From Helcobacillus massiliensis (GTDB lineage Bacteria; Actinomycetota; Actinomycetes; Actinomycetales; Dermabacteraceae), in NCBI RefSeq assembly GCF_014191425.1, contig NZ_JACHWP010000001.1:186001-250000 (forward strand): a DNA stretch of 64,000 nt, written 5' to 3'. This document shows, piece by piece, positions 52,755-61,544 of this stretch. Position 1 is the stretch's first letter. Every line of letters begins with the position of its first letter. Made by a program: the position numbers and the translations under genes. The notes below the pieces were generated by a model. That model did no database searches. It saw only the letters and a program-made list of their open reading frames with translations, and had not been told where the DNA came from.

Positions 52755-53897
52755 CTAGGCGGCGAGCATGCGGCGCATGATGGATCGGGCGACGTCGGCA
52801 TCGGTGGCGAAGCTGAGCTCCTTCGATGCGCGATGCGAGGCCTGCTTCCATTCCTGCAGCTGCTCGCGGGTCACAGTACGCAGCGAGTCGGCGCACTGCT
52901 CCACCGTGAATCCGGCGGCGACGGGGCCGAGGCCGTGGCTTCGGACGAGCGGCTCCATCTCTTCGCTCGGCCCGATCGCGACGGCGAGTCGGCCCTGCAC
53001 GAAGTCGAAGAACTTGTTGGGCAGTGTGAGCCGCGCATTCGTGTTGAACGGCTCGATCCAGAACACCCCCATGTCGTACCCGTTGAGCGTCGCCGGGAGG
53101 TCGGCAGGGACGACGGGGTCGTGGAATCGGATGCGGGAGCTCGATCCGGCACGTTCCCGCAGAGTGCGCATGTAGGCACCGCCGTCGTTCCCGGGGACGA
53201 GGAAGAGGTCGAGGGTGAACCGTTCGGGAAGGGAGAGGACCGCATCGATCATCAGTTCCAGGTTCCGCCCCTTCACCGCGGCTCCGGAGTGGACGAGGCG
53301 GACGTTATCGCCGTCGACTGGTGAGGGGGTGAGATCCTGCCACGGGGACGAGTTCCGCATGAGCTGGGTCGGGACTCCGTAGCGTGCTTCGTACAGCTCG
53401 GCGATCCTGCCGCCCACCGCTGTCACCTCTGCGCACTGAGGGAGGTGCTTGCGGCACAGATGGTCCATCAGCGGCGCCACCAGGAGACGCCACGAGGTGA
53501 TGTGGGTGCGCTCCTCCGGCGCCCACTCGTGCATGTCCGCCCAGATCGGTGCGCCGTGCGCCACGGCCGCAGCCAGGGCGAGGATCCGCGCCTCATTGGC
53601 GACCACGGCATCGAACCGTCGATTCTTGAGTGCGCCGAGCACCCACTGGATGGCAGGGGCGGCGAGCTCGGACCTGTTGAGCTGCCGAAGCGCGAGGCGG
53701 GCAACGCCCATGGGGGTCTGAGGAAGGGTCTTGAGCGATTCGGGCACTTCGATGTGCTCGTCCGCATCATCCGGCTTCGGACCGTACCCGACGGTCGTCA
53801 CCCGCCCGAAATCTCTGACGACGCTCAACTGCCGGAGCACGCGCGAATCGCGTGTGATGGGGGACAGACTGATCAGGAGGATTGCGGGTTCAGACAC
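52755..53897 (-). CDS. Family 4-like glycosyltransferase
   Basis: This 380-residue GT-B protein has an N-terminal ILLISLSPITRDSRVLRQL, typical of acceptor domains in actinobacterial GT4 proteins, then DAVVANEARILALAAA, WADMHEWAPEERTH and a donor domain with LVHSGAAVKGRNLELMI and LPNKFFDFVQGRLAVAIGPS. A -10 box lies seven bases before GTG 53897, favouring it over GTG 53906. It is followed by another glycosyltransferase gene after 22 bases. Linkage made is unknown. Confidence 0.84.
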   Translation of the reverse strand: MSEPAILLISLSPITRDSRVLRQLSVVRDFGRVTTVGYGPKPDDADEHIEVPESLKTLPQTPMGVARLALRQLNRSELAAPAIQWVLGALKNRRFDAVVANEARILALAAAVAHGAPIWADMHEWAPEERTHITSWRLLVAPLMDHLCRKHLPQCAEVTAVGGRIAELYEARYGVPTQLMRNSSPWQDLTPSPVDGDNVRLVHSGAAVKGRNLELMIDAVLSLPERFTLDLFLVPGNDGGAYMRTLRERAGSSSRIRFHDPVVPADLPATLNGYDMGVFWIEPFNTNARLTLPNKFFDFVQGRLAVAIGPSEEMEPLVRSHGLGPVAAGFTVEQCADSLRTVTREQLQEWKQASHRASKELSFATDADVARSIMRRMLAA

Positions 53898-53904
53898 GCC
53901 CGAC

Positions 53905-53910
53905 ACTATA
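53905..53910 (-). promoter_or_regulatory. -10 box, leaderless promoter of the glycosyltransferase pair
   Basis: TATAGT on the minus strand ends seven bases before GTG 53897. It is the closest match to the TATAAT consensus among the start-proximal boxes seen here. Confidence 0.6.
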
Positions 53911-54062
53911 CCGCGGCAGAGTCGGGGATCGCGGTGGGGCTGCGCACGCGGCGCCCAGCTGTCGACCGTCCAGGTGTCGGTCGGCGGCGGCGCCTTGGGT
54001 AAGCTGGTCCTCCGGGCGGTCCACCGCGCGGATCACCTCGCCAGACCGTACAGGAGCTTTCA

Positions 54063-55319
54063 TTGCTGTCTGCTGTTCACTCCGGAATCACCAGGGTGCG
54101 CCGTTGCGCCGCTGAGGTCGGTGGACGCCTCCGGCGTCCGGCCGGGTCTCGGGGAGGAGCAGTGCTCGCCACGCGTCTCTTTTCCCCGGAGCTGACGCCG
54201 GCAGCGTTTCGGCATCGAGCGCTGTTCGACCATCTGAGGTCGGCGGGAATCCCTGTTGGGGTGCTGACGACGTCGGTCCCCGGTGACGGCGAGCCTGCCG
54301 ATCAGGATGTGTCGCGTTGGCCGGTGCTGAGGGACTCGCAGGGGCATGTGAAGGGCTACCTGTCGTACATGAGCTTCGATGTTCCTCTCATCCTCAGGGT
54401 CCTGGTGATGCCGCGCCCGGCCGTGATCATTGCGGAGCCGCCGCCCACCACGGGATTCGCGGTGATGGTGGCCGCGGGAATCAGGCGGATTCCGTACGTC
54501 TACTACGCAGCTGACATCTGGGCCGATGCCGCCGGCACGCTGGACGGCACTCCGGCGATCGTTCCGGCGGTTCTGGGGTTCGTGGAGCGGCTCGTCTGGC
54601 GCCGCGCCGCAGTGGTCATGGCGATCTCCCCCGGCGTAGAGCACCGAATCCGAGAGCTGTGCGGGGATTCGGTCGAGGTGGCCATGATCGGCAACGGAAT
54701 CCGCGTGGGTGACTTCTCCGCAGACGGCCCCGAGCGCGGTGCCCGGAGCACTCCGGTCTTCGTCTACGCCGGCACCGTGTCGGAGTGGCATGGCGCAGGG
54801 ATCTTCCTGGAGGCGTTCCGGCGTGTTCGCGAGGTGCACCCGTCCGCCCGCCTGGAGTTCTTCTCCGAAGGTTCGGAGAAGGCGCATCTGGAGCAGGTGG
54901 TCGAGGAGACGGGTCTGGGTGGTGTGTCCTTCCACTCCCGGGTCGGGACGGACGAGCTGTCAGCCCGCCTGCGAGGAGCGGCTGCGTCCCTGGCGTGTGT
55001 TCGCCCGGGGCAGGGGTATGACTTCGCCATTCCGACGAAGATCTATGCTTCCACAGCATCGGGGACGCCGGTGATCTACGCCGGTGAGGGGCCCACCGTC
55101 AGCATGATCGAGGAGAACAGGCTCGGCTGGGCTGTTGACTACACGCCGGAGTCTGCGGCCGAGGCAATGCTGGCCGCGATCGATGAGCCGGAGCGCGTCG
55201 GCGGCCCCCAGGAGCTCCGACGGTGGACGGAGGGAAATGCGAGCCTCGAAGCGGTCGCCGCGAGGATCGTCGGCCTCGTCGAACGGTCCCTCAGCATCCG
55301 CCTGCCCCGGCGCCGCTGA
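54063..55319 (+). CDS. Family 4 glycosyltransferase
   Basis: This 418-residue GT-B protein starts at TTG 54063, seven bases after CAGGAG. Motifs are LATRLFSPELTPAAFRHRAL, PPTTGFAVMVA, YVYYAADIWADAA, ISPGVEHRIRELCG and the donor part FVYAGTVSEWHGAGIFLEAF, IPTKIYASTASGTPVIYAG, typical of sugar transferases adding GlcNAc-, Fuc- or uronate-like residues. It is a single plus-strand gene between minus-strand genes. A 61-base convergent gap separates it from the next gene, with no clear terminator. Confidence 0.86.
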   Translation: MLSAVHSGITRVRRCAAEVGGRLRRPAGSRGGAVLATRLFSPELTPAAFRHRALFDHLRSAGIPVGVLTTSVPGDGEPADQDVSRWPVLRDSQGHVKGYLSYMSFDVPLILRVLVMPRPAVIIAEPPPTTGFAVMVAAGIRRIPYVYYAADIWADAAGTLDGTPAIVPAVLGFVERLVWRRAAVVMAISPGVEHRIRELCGDSVEVAMIGNGIRVGDFSADGPERGARSTPVFVYAGTVSEWHGAGIFLEAFRRVREVHPSARLEFFSEGSEKAHLEQVVEETGLGGVSFHSRVGTDELSARLRGAAASLACVRPGQGYDFAIPTKIYASTASGTPVIYAGEGPTVSMIEENRLGWAVDYTPESAAEAMLAAIDEPERVGGPQELRRWTEGNASLEAVAARIVGLVERSLSIRLPRRR

Positions 55320-55380
55320 GCGGACTGACCGGAGGAACCGGGGAGAATCGCCGGGAGGTCGATGGTCCCCGTCGCCGCGG

Positions 55381-57297
55381 TCAGCCGCAGGTGAGCTCGT
55401 ACAGTGCGGAGTGCTGCGTCTTGGCGATGGGCTCCAGCCCGTCGATGCGCCGTGTGAGCAGCGGGTCGTATCGGTGGGAGACGTTGTACGCGCGGGAGTC
55501 GACATAGATGTAGCGCACCCCCTCTGAGCGGAGGAATTCGCAGTTGTTCGGAGCGGTCGGGTCTTCAGCGGCTGCGAGGACCCGGAGGTCCTGATTGCGG
55601 AGGGCATGGCCGGCGGTTCCGAAGCGCACCTGCTGGCCGTGGGCGGCGAACAGGTGGGAACCCCCCGAGAACGGGCTGGCGAGCAGTGTCCCGTCGGAGT
55701 CGAGGGTGCTCGCGGCGGTGCGCAGCATCGCCCATTCCTCGGTGTCGAAGAAGCGGTTGCGGTCGGTGCGGTCGAGGGCGAAGTTCAGGTTCGCGTTGTC
55801 GATGCGGGCAGGCACGGACCAGCCGATGAGGATCGAACTGGTGACCACGGCGCTAGCGATGACGATGGTCTGCCAGGTCATGCTGGGAAGTCGTCTGATG
55901 AGCGTCCACAGGTGCGCCGTACCGGCGATGGCGAACTGCACGGCGAGCATGGTCAGCGGCATCGACAGGCGGTCCTGCCCGCGGTACCACAGTCGCGACA
56001 GGCCGAGTGAGGAGTCGAGAGCGGCGTCGAGGTAGAGGACGCCGATGGCGGTTATGCACAGCAGCGGGATCCACGACCCTCGCCGAGCAAAGGCGTAGGC
56101 GCCCGTCCATGCCAGCGCCCAGAGACCGACCCCGATCGCCATCGGCCACACGGTCAGCAGCCCGAGTCCCAGTTCGCCGACCGCCTTCCAGCCCGGAACT
56201 CGGAGCCCGCCGGTGAAGCTTCCCGCGACCTCGCTGCCCGGCAGGAGCGCGATGGCGAGGATGGGTGCTGCAGCCAGCAGCGGAATGACCAGCACAGCCG
56301 CCGGTCGGGCACCTCGTCGGATCGACTGGAGTCCTTGCGCAGCCGTTGCGATGGCGACCAGCAGGCAGAGTGTGATCAGGACGTTGGGGTGGAGGAGTGC
56401 GATGCCGACCAGGGACATCGCCACTGCTGCCGTATGCGCGATGATCCCGCGTCGAGCGGGGCCGGCGGCGACGAGGCGCGAATACGCGGCATGGATGAGT
56501 GCGAGTGCGCCGGGGAGCGCGGAGAAGCCGATGAGGTTCGAGGTGGGGGAGAGGTGCACCCATTCGCTCAGCGGCGCAGCCGGTGCCAGGAGCGCGAAAC
56601 AAGCGGCGGCGGTCGGCGCCCAGGTGACGCGGGGCCAGAGACGGTGAGCAAGCGCAGCACTGCCGAGCGCCCAGGGCACGGTCGCACCGACGATGGCCGT
56701 CGCGTTGACGGCCAGCAGAGTGGAGTCGGTCGGCACGAGCGCAGCGATGTCATGGAACGCTGCCGGGTAGAAGGACGGATTCGGGAATGAAAAGGCAATG
56801 GTTCCCAGGGTGAGCGTTGAGCCATCGCCGGTTTCGCGGACGTGCTCCACGGCCGTGAGGTGGAAGAGCGCATCCCAGCGCTGGAGGACGGCATCGGGTC
56901 CGGGCATGGAGAGGAGCACCGGGAGGACACTGATCATCCCTGACGTGAGGAGCGCACCGCACGTGGCTGCGAAATGGATGCGGGACCTTGGCGGCGCGGA
57001 CCGCCGTCCGGATGGACGGTCGGGTTCGGGGCCCGCGGCTCGGCTCGCAGCGAGGCGCGCCAGCAGGACAAGGCCTATGCAGGTGAGCGTCGACAGGCCG
57101 GCCGTGAGCAGTGACCACGGCAGTCCCATCTGCTGGCTGACGACGGCGCCGGTTCCGAGCACGCCGGCAGTAGCGGCGGGGGCGGCGCCCCAGGCGATAC
57201 GCTGGGAGACTCCGCACAAACGGAGCACAGCCCAGCCGGGGATGAGGATGAGGGCGGCTGCTGCAGCAGCCGCCCCCATGAAGTGGATCCACGTCAT
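55381..57297 (-). CDS. DUF6541-like large membrane protein, copy 2
   Basis: This 638-residue polytopic membrane protein is paralogous to the one at 49027. It keeps the order of features: N-terminal helix pair, the loop DALFHLTAVEHVRETG then YPAAFHDIAALV, about a dozen helices and a soluble tail ending HSALYELTCG. Like copy 1 it has a Cys in the final ten residues. Amino-acid identity looks low by eye, so the split is old. It probably transfers or polymerises lipid-linked sugars on the outer face. It is followed on the opposite side by DUF2304 and a sugar dehydrogenase. Confidence 0.78.
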   Translation of the reverse strand: MTWIHFMGAAAAAAALILIPGWAVLRLCGVSQRIAWGAAPAATAGVLGTGAVVSQQMGLPWSLLTAGLSTLTCIGLVLLARLAASRAAGPEPDRPSGRRSAPPRSRIHFAATCGALLTSGMISVLPVLLSMPGPDAVLQRWDALFHLTAVEHVRETGDGSTLTLGTIAFSFPNPSFYPAAFHDIAALVPTDSTLLAVNATAIVGATVPWALGSAALAHRLWPRVTWAPTAAACFALLAPAAPLSEWVHLSPTSNLIGFSALPGALALIHAAYSRLVAAGPARRGIIAHTAAVAMSLVGIALLHPNVLITLCLLVAIATAAQGLQSIRRGARPAAVLVIPLLAAAPILAIALLPGSEVAGSFTGGLRVPGWKAVGELGLGLLTVWPMAIGVGLWALAWTGAYAFARRGSWIPLLCITAIGVLYLDAALDSSLGLSRLWYRGQDRLSMPLTMLAVQFAIAGTAHLWTLIRRLPSMTWQTIVIASAVVTSSILIGWSVPARIDNANLNFALDRTDRNRFFDTEEWAMLRTAASTLDSDGTLLASPFSGGSHLFAAHGQQVRFGTAGHALRNQDLRVLAAAEDPTAPNNCEFLRSEGVRYIYVDSRAYNVSHRYDPLLTRRIDGLEPIAKTQHSALYELTCG

Positions 57298-57315
57298 CAG
57301 AGTTCCCTGCGCAAA

Positions 57316-57765
57316 TCAGTGCCCCTTGCCGAAAGCACGCTTACGGAACTCCTCGGGGGTGGGAGCATCGGCGATCGCCAGGCGGCGCGCGAGGTACGTG
57401 GTGCGCTTCTCCGCGTTCTTCGTCCGCGCTTCCTGCAGCGCCAGGAAGCCCAGCAGGACCACCACGGTCGCATACAGCAGAAGGTCAGCGCCGCGGCCCA
57501 CGCCGACGAGCTGCGCCACCTGAGTGAGGATCGTCGGGAAGATCACGGTGAACACCGCGAACAGGGCGAACATGATGATCAGCAGTCGGCGGATCGCCAG
57601 CTGCTTGGCGCCGCGCTTCAGGAACAGCCACGCGGTGATCCCCATGATGCCGAGGATCAGGATCATCTGGATGATGAACGCCCGGTTCGCGAACGCGGGG
57701 GCGCCCTGCGCCGCCACGACGGCTCCGGTCACAGCGGGATGGGCGAGGAGAGCAGCGCCGGGCAT
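57316..57765 (-). CDS. DUF2304 small membrane protein
   Basis: This 149-residue protein has three hydrophobic segments (about residues 28-45, 55-78 and 88-108) and a charged cytoplasmic tail with LALQEARTKNAEKRTTYLARR. This layout and size match the DUF2304 family, which is usually found next to family 2 glycosyltransferases and thought to help present lipid-linked sugars. The ATG 57765 overlaps the stop of the upstream dehydrogenase region, giving coupling. A family 2 glycosyltransferase lies nearby at 59276. Its biochemical role is unproven. Confidence 0.82.
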   Translation of the reverse strand: MPGAALLAHPAVTGAVVAAQGAPAFANRAFIIQMILILGIMGITAWLFLKRGAKQLAIRRLLIIMFALFAVFTVIFPTILTQVAQLVGVGRGADLLLYATVVVLLGFLALQEARTKNAEKRTTYLARRLAIADAPTPEEFRKRAFGKGH

Positions 57766-57766
57766 G

Positions 57767-59089
57767 TCAGGCGTCCTTCGCGGAGGCGGTCGATTGCTCG
57801 CCGTCGCCGTGGACCAGGCGCGGGGTGCCCTGCCACTTCTCCGCACCGGTGATGTTGCGGCCGTCCACGATCAGCTTCACACCGGGCACCGTGTCCGCGG
57901 AGTACTCCGTGTACTCCGGGTGGTTCGTCTGCACGATCACCAGGTCAGCGGCATCGCCCTCGTGCCACGGCGTCCAGCCGAAGCCCTCGAGCTCCTCATC
58001 GGTGTAGAACGGGTCGTGCACCGCCACCTCAGCACCGCGCTTGGTGAGCTCATCGACGGTCGGGAACACACCGGAGAAGGCGGTCTCCTTCACCCCGGCG
58101 CGGTAGGACGCACCGAGCACCACGGCCTTCATGCCCTTCAGGGACCCCAGCAGCTTCTCAGCGCGCTCCACCAACTTCGCGGGGACGGAGGCGTTGAGGA
58201 TGCGAGCGGAGCGCACGGTCTCGGCCGACGGGTCGCCGGAGAGGTACAGGCGCGGGTACACCGGGATGCAGTGCCCGCCCACGGCGATGCCCGGCTGGTG
58301 GATGTGGCTGTACGGCTGCGAGTTCGAGGCCTCGATCACCTTGAATGCGTCGATGCCGTTGTCCTGCGCGAACAGCGCGAACTCGTTCGCCAGACCGATG
58401 TTCACATCGCGGTAGGTGGTCTCGGCGAGCTTCGCGAGCTCCGACGCCTCCGGGGTGCCGAGGTCCCACACGCCGTTCGGGCGGGCCAGATCCGGGCGCT
58501 CATCGAACTGGAGGGCGGACTCGTAGAACTCGGTGGCGCGCTTCGTGCCCTCAGGGGAGAGGGCGCCGATCAGCTTCGGGTACTTGCGCAGGTCCTCGAA
58601 GACGCGGCCGGTGAGGACTCGCTCCGGGGAGAACACGGCGAAGAAGTCCTTCGACTCCTTCAGGCCGGAGATCTTCTCGATTGCGGGCACGAAGCGGTTG
58701 CGCAGCGTGCCGACGGGCAGGGTGGTCTCGTAGGAGACGAGCGTGCCCGGGGTGATGTGCTCGGCAAGCGACGTGGTGGCCGCGTCCATCCAAGCGAAGT
58801 CCGGCTCCCAGGTCTCGTCGTTGACGAACAGCGGCACCACGATCACGATGGCGTCGGCGCCGGGAATGGCCTCCGAATAGTCCGTGGTGGCGCGCAGCCG
58901 ACCAGCGGGGACGAGCTCCTCCAGCTTCTCCTGCAGGTGCGCTTCGCCGGGGAACGGCTCCTTCGCGTCGTTGACCATGTCAACGGTGCGCTGGTTGACG
59001 TCAACGCCGATGACCTCGTGGCCTGCGTCAGCGAATTGGACGGCGAGGGGAAGGCCGATCTTCCCCAGTGCAACAACGGCAGTCTTCAC
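57767..59089 (-). CDS. Nucleotide-sugar 6-dehydrogenase (UDP-GlcNAc dehydrogenase, WbpA/WecC-like)
   Basis: This 440-residue enzyme oxidises a UDP-sugar twice to the uronic acid. The N-terminal NAD fold is VVALGKIGLPLAVQFADAGH. The middle domain has the SYETTLPVGT loop and FSPERVLTG, and the catalytic Cys lies in VGGHCIPVYP. The C-terminal domain has GASYRAGVKET. The VGGHCI/PVYP form is usual for UDP-HexNAc dehydrogenases, which would make the UDP-GlcNAcA used by the operon at 41748-44574. UDP-glucose as substrate is less likely but possible. GAGG precedes the GTG start. Confidence 0.9.
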   Translation of the reverse strand: MKTAVVALGKIGLPLAVQFADAGHEVIGVDVNQRTVDMVNDAKEPFPGEAHLQEKLEELVPAGRLRATTDYSEAIPGADAIVIVVPLFVNDETWEPDFAWMDAATTSLAEHITPGTLVSYETTLPVGTLRNRFVPAIEKISGLKESKDFFAVFSPERVLTGRVFEDLRKYPKLIGALSPEGTKRATEFYESALQFDERPDLARPNGVWDLGTPEASELAKLAETTYRDVNIGLANEFALFAQDNGIDAFKVIEASNSQPYSHIHQPGIAVGGHCIPVYPRLYLSGDPSAETVRSARILNASVPAKLVERAEKLLGSLKGMKAVVLGASYRAGVKETAFSGVFPTVDELTKRGAEVAVHDPFYTDEELEGFGWTPWHEGDAADLVIVQTNHPEYTEYSADTVPGVKLIVDGRNITGAEKWQGTPRLVHGDGEQSTASAKDA

Positions 59090-59275
59090 GTTCGGGTGTC
59101 CTCACATGGTCGATGCGAATCCGGCCACCAGGCCGAGTCCGCGTCCCGGTTAACAGTCCTCAACAGGGTATCCTCCTAGAGGTCGGGGACCATGGGAGCG
59201 CCATGCCGAATGCGGCGAAGCTCGCGCCCGCCGCCCGGCCCCGCCGTCACGACGCCGAACCACCGAAGGAGCGCG

Positions 59276-60004
59276 ATGAGCCACGTCCCCGAGGAGCGCC
59301 GCGAGCCAACCACTTCAGCGCCCCTGCCCGACCCGGGAACGGACACCACCTGGTTCGTCATCCCCCTCTTCAACGAGGGCCCCGTGATCCATGACGTGAT
59401 CACGCAGCTGCGCACCCGCTACCCCCTCGTGGTCTGCGTGGATGACGGCAGCGACGACGACTCCGCTGAGCAGGCCGAAGCCGCCGGCGCCGTCGTGGTC
59501 CGCCACCCCTACAACATGGGGCAGGGCGCCGCGCTGAAGACCGGCATCGACTACGCCCTGCAGGACGAGAACATGCGCCAGGTCGTCACCTTCGACGCCG
59601 ACGGTCAGCATCAGGTGGATGACGCCGCCTCCATGATCCGCATGCTCCACGATGACGGCGTGGACGTGGTCCTCGGTTCCCGCTTCCTGGACACCCGCAC
59701 CAAGCCGGGCCTGCTGAAGCGGATTGTGCTCAAGGGGGCGATCGTGTACGAGAACCTGACCACCGGGGTCAGCCTGACCGACGCCCACAACGGGCTGCGC
59801 GTGCTCGGCCGCACCGCCTGCGAGGTCATCACCATTGAGCAGAACCGCATGGCGCACGCCTCGGAGATCCCCTCGGAGATCCATCGGCACGGCCTCACCT
59901 ACAAGGAGCATCCGGTGCACATCCTGTACACCGACTACTCCCGCGCCAAGGGTCAGTCGGTTCTGAACTCCATCAACATCGTCATCGACATGATCCTGCG
60001 CTGA
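59276..60004 (+). CDS. Family 2 glycosyltransferase (dolichyl/undecaprenyl-phosphate type)
   Basis: This 242-residue GT-A protein starts at ATG 59276 behind AAGGAG. After a 24-residue tail-like leader come TTWFVIPLFNEGPVI, VVCVDDGSDDDSAEQ, the metal Asp motif TFDADGQHQ and DVVLGSRFLD. It has no membrane helices. With the divergent DUF2304 gene it matches a common pair that loads sugar onto a lipid-phosphate carrier. Its sugar is unknown. Divergent from the dehydrogenase at 59089; 186 bases separate them, with a weak TATCCT (59169-59174) as the only promoter hint. Confidence 0.86.
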   Translation: MSHVPEERREPTTSAPLPDPGTDTTWFVIPLFNEGPVIHDVITQLRTRYPLVVCVDDGSDDDSAEQAEAAGAVVVRHPYNMGQGAALKTGIDYALQDENMRQVVTFDADGQHQVDDAASMIRMLHDDGVDVVLGSRFLDTRTKPGLLKRIVLKGAIVYENLTTGVSLTDAHNGLRVLGRTACEVITIEQNRMAHASEIPSEIHRHGLTYKEHPVHILYTDYSRAKGQSVLNSINIVIDMILR

Positions 60005-60013
60005 GCGCGCCCA

Positions 60014-61336
60014 TCACAGGGCGTTCTTCTTCGCCTTCTCCACATCGAGCGTGCCGTCCTTGATCTCGGAGAAGAACGTCTCGATCTCCTGATCATCGGT
60101 GGAGATCGCCACACCCGAATGCTTGGTCTGGAAAGCAGGGTTGTCGATCGGCATCGGCACCGCACTGCCGGAATTCGATGCGCTGCGCATCGCCATTCCC
60201 AGTCGCGTCACGTCCACCAGCCCGGTGTCGTCGTCGGTCAGCAGTGCTCGGCCGGACGCGCTCGCCAAGCGCACATGGGCGAACGGGTTCAGAAGCACGG
60301 CAGGGGAGGCGGCGCGCTTCATCATCGATGAGATGAACTGCTGCTGGCGCTCCTGGCGCCCCAGATCTGCGCGCGGATCGAAGTAGCGGGCGCGGACGAA
60401 CGCAAGCGCCTGCTCACCGCCCACGTCGTGGCAGCCCTTCGTCATCTTCAGACCGGACTTCTCATCGTCCACGTCCTGGTCGATGCACAGGTTCACGTGG
60501 CCCACGGCGTCGACCATGTCGGTGACGCCGTCGAACCCGATCACCACGAAGTGGTCCACCGTCAGACCGGTGAACTGCTCGATCGTCTTCACCAGAAGCT
60601 GCGGGCCGCCCATCGCGTAGGCGGCGTTGATCTTGTACTTCCCCTTCCCGGGGATGTCCACGAGGGTGTCGCGGGGGATCGACACGAGATAGGTGTTCCC
60701 GTTGTCCGCCTTGTGCACCAGCATGAGGGTGTCAGTGCGCTGCGCGCCGCCGTCCTCCAGGTCCGCGCCGGCGACGAGATAGGTCGTGCCGGGCGTGTCC
60801 TCGGCGCCCGAGAGCGCAGCCGTGTGCTGAATGTGCGAGTTCGTCCACACCCCGAGCCCCACACCCCAGCCGAGCACGAGGATGATCAGCAGAATCACCG
60901 CGGTTCGCGCAAGCTTCGCCCACCGCGGCAGACCCCGTCGGCCGCCCTCACGCCGCACGGGCCGGGAGCCGCCCACCTGGCCGGGCACGCGCTGCGGGCG
61001 TCCCTGCGACCGCAGCGCGCCCGGCTGTGCAGCAGCGGGTTGAGAGCCGGCCGTGGCTGCGGCAGCGCCGCCCTGGCCGACGGGGGTCGCGCCTCGAGCA
61101 GGTGCGCCACCAGCAGGGGCGCCACCGCGGACGGGCGGCATCCGACGGGTCGGCGGCTCCTGGCGCGGCATCTGCTGCGTGGGCTGCTCACCCGTCGGAA
61201 CAGGACGGGAACCGCGCGGCGGGCGCGGACGAGACGAGCGGGTGTGAGGATTCCCTCCGGCTGGGCCGATGGGGCGGGCAGAGCTGCCGGGTCGCGCATG
61301 CGACCTGCCGGACTGCTCGGGGGAATCCTGGTTCAT
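60014..61336 (-). CDS. LytR-CpsA-Psr (LCP) family cell-wall glycan ligase
   Basis: LCP enzymes move lipid-linked polymers onto peptidoglycan. The 440-residue product has a long Pro/Gln/Gly-rich cytoplasmic tail (about residues 1-140), one membrane segment (TAVILLIILVLGWGVGLG) and the outer LCP domain. Key residues are visible in RTDTLMLVHK, SIPRDTLVDI (Arg/Asp that bind pyrophosphate), KINAAY, and FVRARYFDPRADLGRQERQ. ATG 61336 has GGAG upstream; earlier in-frame codons lack support. It is convergent with the family 2 transferase, nine bases apart. Probable job: attaching the locus glycan to the wall. Confidence 0.92.
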   Translation of the reverse strand: MNQDSPEQSGRSHARPGSSARPIGPAGGNPHTRSSRPRPPRGSRPVPTGEQPTQQMPRQEPPTRRMPPVRGGAPAGGAPARGATPVGQGGAAAATAGSQPAAAQPGALRSQGRPQRVPGQVGGSRPVRREGGRRGLPRWAKLARTAVILLIILVLGWGVGLGVWTNSHIQHTAALSGAEDTPGTTYLVAGADLEDGGAQRTDTLMLVHKADNGNTYLVSIPRDTLVDIPGKGKYKINAAYAMGGPQLLVKTIEQFTGLTVDHFVVIGFDGVTDMVDAVGHVNLCIDQDVDDEKSGLKMTKGCHDVGGEQALAFVRARYFDPRADLGRQERQQQFISSMMKRAASPAVLLNPFAHVRLASASGRALLTDDDTGLVDVTRLGMAMRSASNSGSAVPMPIDNPAFQTKHSGVAISTDDQEIETFFSEIKDGTLDVEKAKKNAL

Positions 61337-61377
61337 GGGGTCTCCGATTCGAACTGCTCGGGGTCTGCTGCCCACTC

Positions 61378-61383
61378 AGAGTA
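61378..61383 (-). promoter_or_regulatory. -10 box of the LCP gene
   Basis: TACTCT on the minus strand lies 41 bases before ATG 61336. Confidence 0.4.
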
Positions 61384-61503
61384 CACAGCAACGGTCCCAC
61401 TTCGAGGCCCGTCGGCCCACCCTCACAACCCCATCGCCGCGTGTGCGAACAATCTTCACCTCACCTCCCCTCGCGCCACCACGATTCGGCAGGCTCGCCC
61501 GAT

Positions 61504-61509
61504 TACACT
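61504..61509 (+). promoter_or_regulatory. -10 box of the GT2-GT2 operon
   Basis: TACACT lies 35 bases before ATG 61545; GGAG precedes the ATG by seven bases. The remaining part of the 208-base gap shows nothing else recognised. Confidence 0.45.
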
Positions 61510-61544
61510 CGAGGCGAACCAGCCCGACGAAACGGAGATCATCC

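Noticed and set aside
44575-57300. Insertion sequence or integrase as the cause of glycan-locus mosaicism
   Set aside because: No transposase, integrase, terminal inverted repeats or target duplications were seen anywhere in the window.
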